Source of the DNA: a virus
Virus record (IMG/VR): IMGVR_UViG_3300032223_003030
Location: 1-23,913 of that record
Length of the DNA stretch: 23,913 bases
Strand: one strand, 5' to 3'
Below, in pieces: positions 22,231-23,913 of this stretch (position 1 is the stretch's first letter; each line of letters opens with the position of its first letter). Under the pieces are notes generated by a model. That model did not search any database and was not told where the DNA came from. It saw only the letters and a list, made by a program, of their open reading frames with translations. A program made the translations under genes and the position numbers.

Positions 22231-23913
22231 TTATTTATAAGATAATTTTGTTTTTTTAGCTTTTAAAGTATTTGCTTCTTGTCTTATATTTTGATCATTA
22301 GAGATGTCTTCATCTTCATACTTTTTTATTTTGTCTAATTCGTCTTGAGTCAGCTCAGGAGGCAATCTTAATATATATTTAGCCGAATATGTTAAAGTGT
22401 TGGATTTATCTCTAGTTTCCGCATAAGCATCTGTAAGCGTTTTTATGTTGGCTTCTGCGCTTAGTTTGTGGGTTAGTTTATCTTTCATCCAATTACTATA
22501 CCAATCAAAATCAGATATATCTATATTATAATTAGCTTTATATATGTTTAAGTTATATGGTAACAACTTTTGTATAACACCTGTTAATTTAGGATCTTGA
22601 TAATTTAAACCAGGTGCAGTTAATTTTTCTTTATATTGAGCTAGTTGGCCGTTTCCGTTATTCCAAATTTTTTGTAAGAAATTCGATACTTTATCGTATC
22701 TTTCCTTTTTTAGCATTAAAGTGCGTTTTTCTCTGGCTTCTATCTGCTCCTGTTGATTTGCTTGGACTGTCTGATTTGTTTTTTCCTGTTTAGATTTTAA
22801 TACAGTTTGTGCAAATTTATCCATTGATGCGGCACCACTAGATACCGCACCAGCTAATGCGCCTCCAAGAGCAGATCCTGCACTTCCTGCTGGTGTTGTT
22901 GGCGCTGCCCCAGGAAATCCAGTTGGTACAGAAGCCATCTCAAGATCTTTAGCCACTCTCATTGGATCTACCTCAGTTGCTTGTGGGCCTACATTTTTAG
23001 CAAACCCAGTCTTAAGACTATATTGTTCTTCTCCTAATAATTCTTTTGGAATATCTGCCCATTGTGGTTTTAACCATTTTTCAAATGGAACTAGTGTAGG
23101 ATCAACAGGTTTTTCATCCGATACTTTAATAGATGCATCAATATTTGCCATCTCGACAAGAGAGAAATAATCATAAGGCCAGTTGTATGAATACTCTGGT
23201 TCTTTTGTTCCTCCTGCAAATTGGAATTTAAAGCGTGCATCATCTTTTGAATCTGCTGTTAGCTTATAATAATTTGTATTTGCGCGCTTCTTAACTTTGA
23301 ATACCTTCCATCTAATGTCATCTGGTAGATTTTTTCCATGGAAGAATTCGTATTCTGATAAGTTATGTTCAACCGTTACTGAATCTAGTTCTGCTGTTTT
23401 TGCAATCTTTGGCATTAAACCTTGCCAAACGTCAACAAGATCTTCTGAATCTAGTTTGTGTTTGAACTCAAAGATATACATAACAAACGGATCTACAGTT
23501 TTATTTGTTATCCAGTCTAGATGTGGAGGTAAGTTATAGTCCATCATAGATCTCATAGTTTTGACTATGTTATTATTTTGGTCTAGTTTTGTACTTGTTA
23601 ATCTATTTTTGATCTGGTCTAATGTTAATTTCTCTGATGAAATATCAAGACCAATAAGCTCATTTACCTTATTTTTATCAACATAGAAATAACTTGGATT
23701 ATTTGGATCTGCACCAACTCTATCGCTAAATACTCCATTTTCTCCTAATAGCGGTAATAATGTTTGAGCGGTATCTAGTTTTCCATTATGATTTTTCTTG
23801 CTTGTATATGGAATCATCACGATGGCTTCTGAGATAATTTTTGATTCAGCAATAGATCCAATTGGTTTTGATGTTTTTTCAAATCCAACTAAGTCTGCCA
23901 AAGAAGAAGTACC
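22231..23913 (-). CDS. Large structural protein, 5' end cut by window
   Basis: The frame is open to the window edge (GTSS precedes LADLVGFEK), so the start lies outside; a TTG at 23901 is the only start-like codon near the edge and is probably internal. About 560 aa are visible. From the TTG, residues 1-300 are a folded region with DWITNKTVDPFVMYIFEFKH (about 129-148) and SYNWPYDYFSLVE (238-250). Residues about 325-360 are a Pro/Ala/Gly/Ser linker (PTGFPGAAPTTPAGSAGSA). Residues about 365-420 form a Gln/Lys/Glu-rich coiled coil. The C-terminus is charged. The WPYDYFSLVE motif is one I recall from very large structural proteins of marine phages, which suggests that much more sequence lies upstream. 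No enzymatic motif. Precise role unknown. Confidence 0.7.
   Translation of the reverse strand, partial: GTSSLADLVGFEKTSKPIGSIAESKIISEAIVMIPYTSKKNHNGKLDTAQTLLPLLGENGVFSDRVGADPNNPSYFYVDKNKVNELIGLDISSEKLTLDQIKNRLTSTKLDQNNNIVKTMRSMMDYNLPPHLDWITNKTVDPFVMYIFEFKHKLDSEDLVDVWQGLMPKIAKTAELDSVTVEHNLSEYEFFHGKNLPDDIRWKVFKVKKRANTNYYKLTADSKDDARFKFQFAGGTKEPEYSYNWPYDYFSLVEMANIDASIKVSDEKPVDPTLVPFEKWLKPQWADIPKELLGEEQYSLKTGFAKNVGPQATEVDPMRVAKDLEMASVPTGFPGAAPTTPAGSAGSALGGALAGAVSSGAASMDKFAQTVLKSKQEKTNQTVQANQQEQIEAREKRTLMLKKERYDKVSNFLQKIWNNGNGQLAQYKEKLTAPGLNYQDPKLTGVIQKLLPYNLNIYKANYNIDISDFDWYSNWMKDKLTHKLSAEANIKTLTDAYAETRDKSNTLTYSAKYILRLPPELTQDELDKIKKYEDEDISNDQNIRQEANTLKAKKTKLSYK

Noticed and set aside
22232-22239. 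TATAAATA on the minus strand, identical to the T4 late promoter box, just before the 300-aa gene
   Set aside because: It overlaps the codons for the final Tyr-Lys-stop of the preceding gene, no other gene in the window has one at a matching place, and AT-rich DNA yields this octamer by chance (another copy lies inside a gene at 11665-11672).
23899-23901. TTG as the start of the large protein at the right edge
   Set aside because: The frame continues open to the window end and no ribosome binding site can be seen, so the gene is better treated as truncated.
1-23913. tRNA genes, CRISPR arrays, integrase or attachment sites
   Set aside because: The genes leave almost no non-coding space, and I saw no cloverleaf, spaced repeat array or recombinase motif.

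Overview
This window is a strongly AT-rich piece of a tailed double-stranded DNA phage genome, most likely a large contractile-tailed (T4-like or marine myovirus-like) phage. The evidence is a continuous run of virion structural genes, a protein resembling the T4 gp15 tail-sheath stabiliser, and phage-type primase, RuvC-type resolvase and SbcC/SbcD recombination genes. Every gene I can support lies on the minus strand, with 1-30 nt overlaps or very short gaps and frequent TAATG or ATGA stop/start coupling. The host cannot be named. Secreted and membrane-anchored coiled-coil proteins that look like spanins suggest a Gram-negative host. I see no tRNA, CRISPR array, integrase or insertion sequence.

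In transcription order (high to low coordinates): 23913-12610 carries virion structural genes. They start with the C-terminal part of a large protein cut by the window edge, then a 300-aa, an 806-aa and a 606-aa protein, a 312-aa protein sharing its N-terminal domain with the 300-aa one, a pair of tandem paralogues (383 and 405 aa), and a gp15-like protein. 12610-9464 holds two small coiled-coil proteins, three tail-fibre-like proteins (two with the same C-terminal domain, one with an exact 16-residue tandem duplication) and a small fibre-adjacent protein. 9464-6740 is a DNA metabolism block: a broken copy of ruvC, an HNH homing endonuclease whose frame is split at an A8 run, an intact ruvC, a DNA primase and a protein of unknown function. 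An overlapping promoter/terminator follows. 6672-2569 encodes a fused SbcD-SbcC nuclease/ATPase interrupted by a LAGLIDADG intein inside the nuclease active-site motif GNHD. 2553-1 holds a free-standing GIY-YIG endonuclease and a string of small membrane proteins that look like a lysis cassette (holin-like, inner-membrane spanin-like, secreted membrane-tethered protein), then a membrane-anchored protein cut by the window edge.

The most notable theme is that three unrelated homing endonuclease families (LAGLIDADG intein, GIY-YIG, HNH) sit in or beside the recombination genes within about 7.6 kb. The ruvC/HNH locus looks like the scar of a homing event: a 62-codon stub of one ruvC allele, then the endonuclease, then a complete and diverged ruvC. 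The overlapping promoter and terminator in front of the fused sbcDC gene also suggests that this gene is insulated from the operon upstream.
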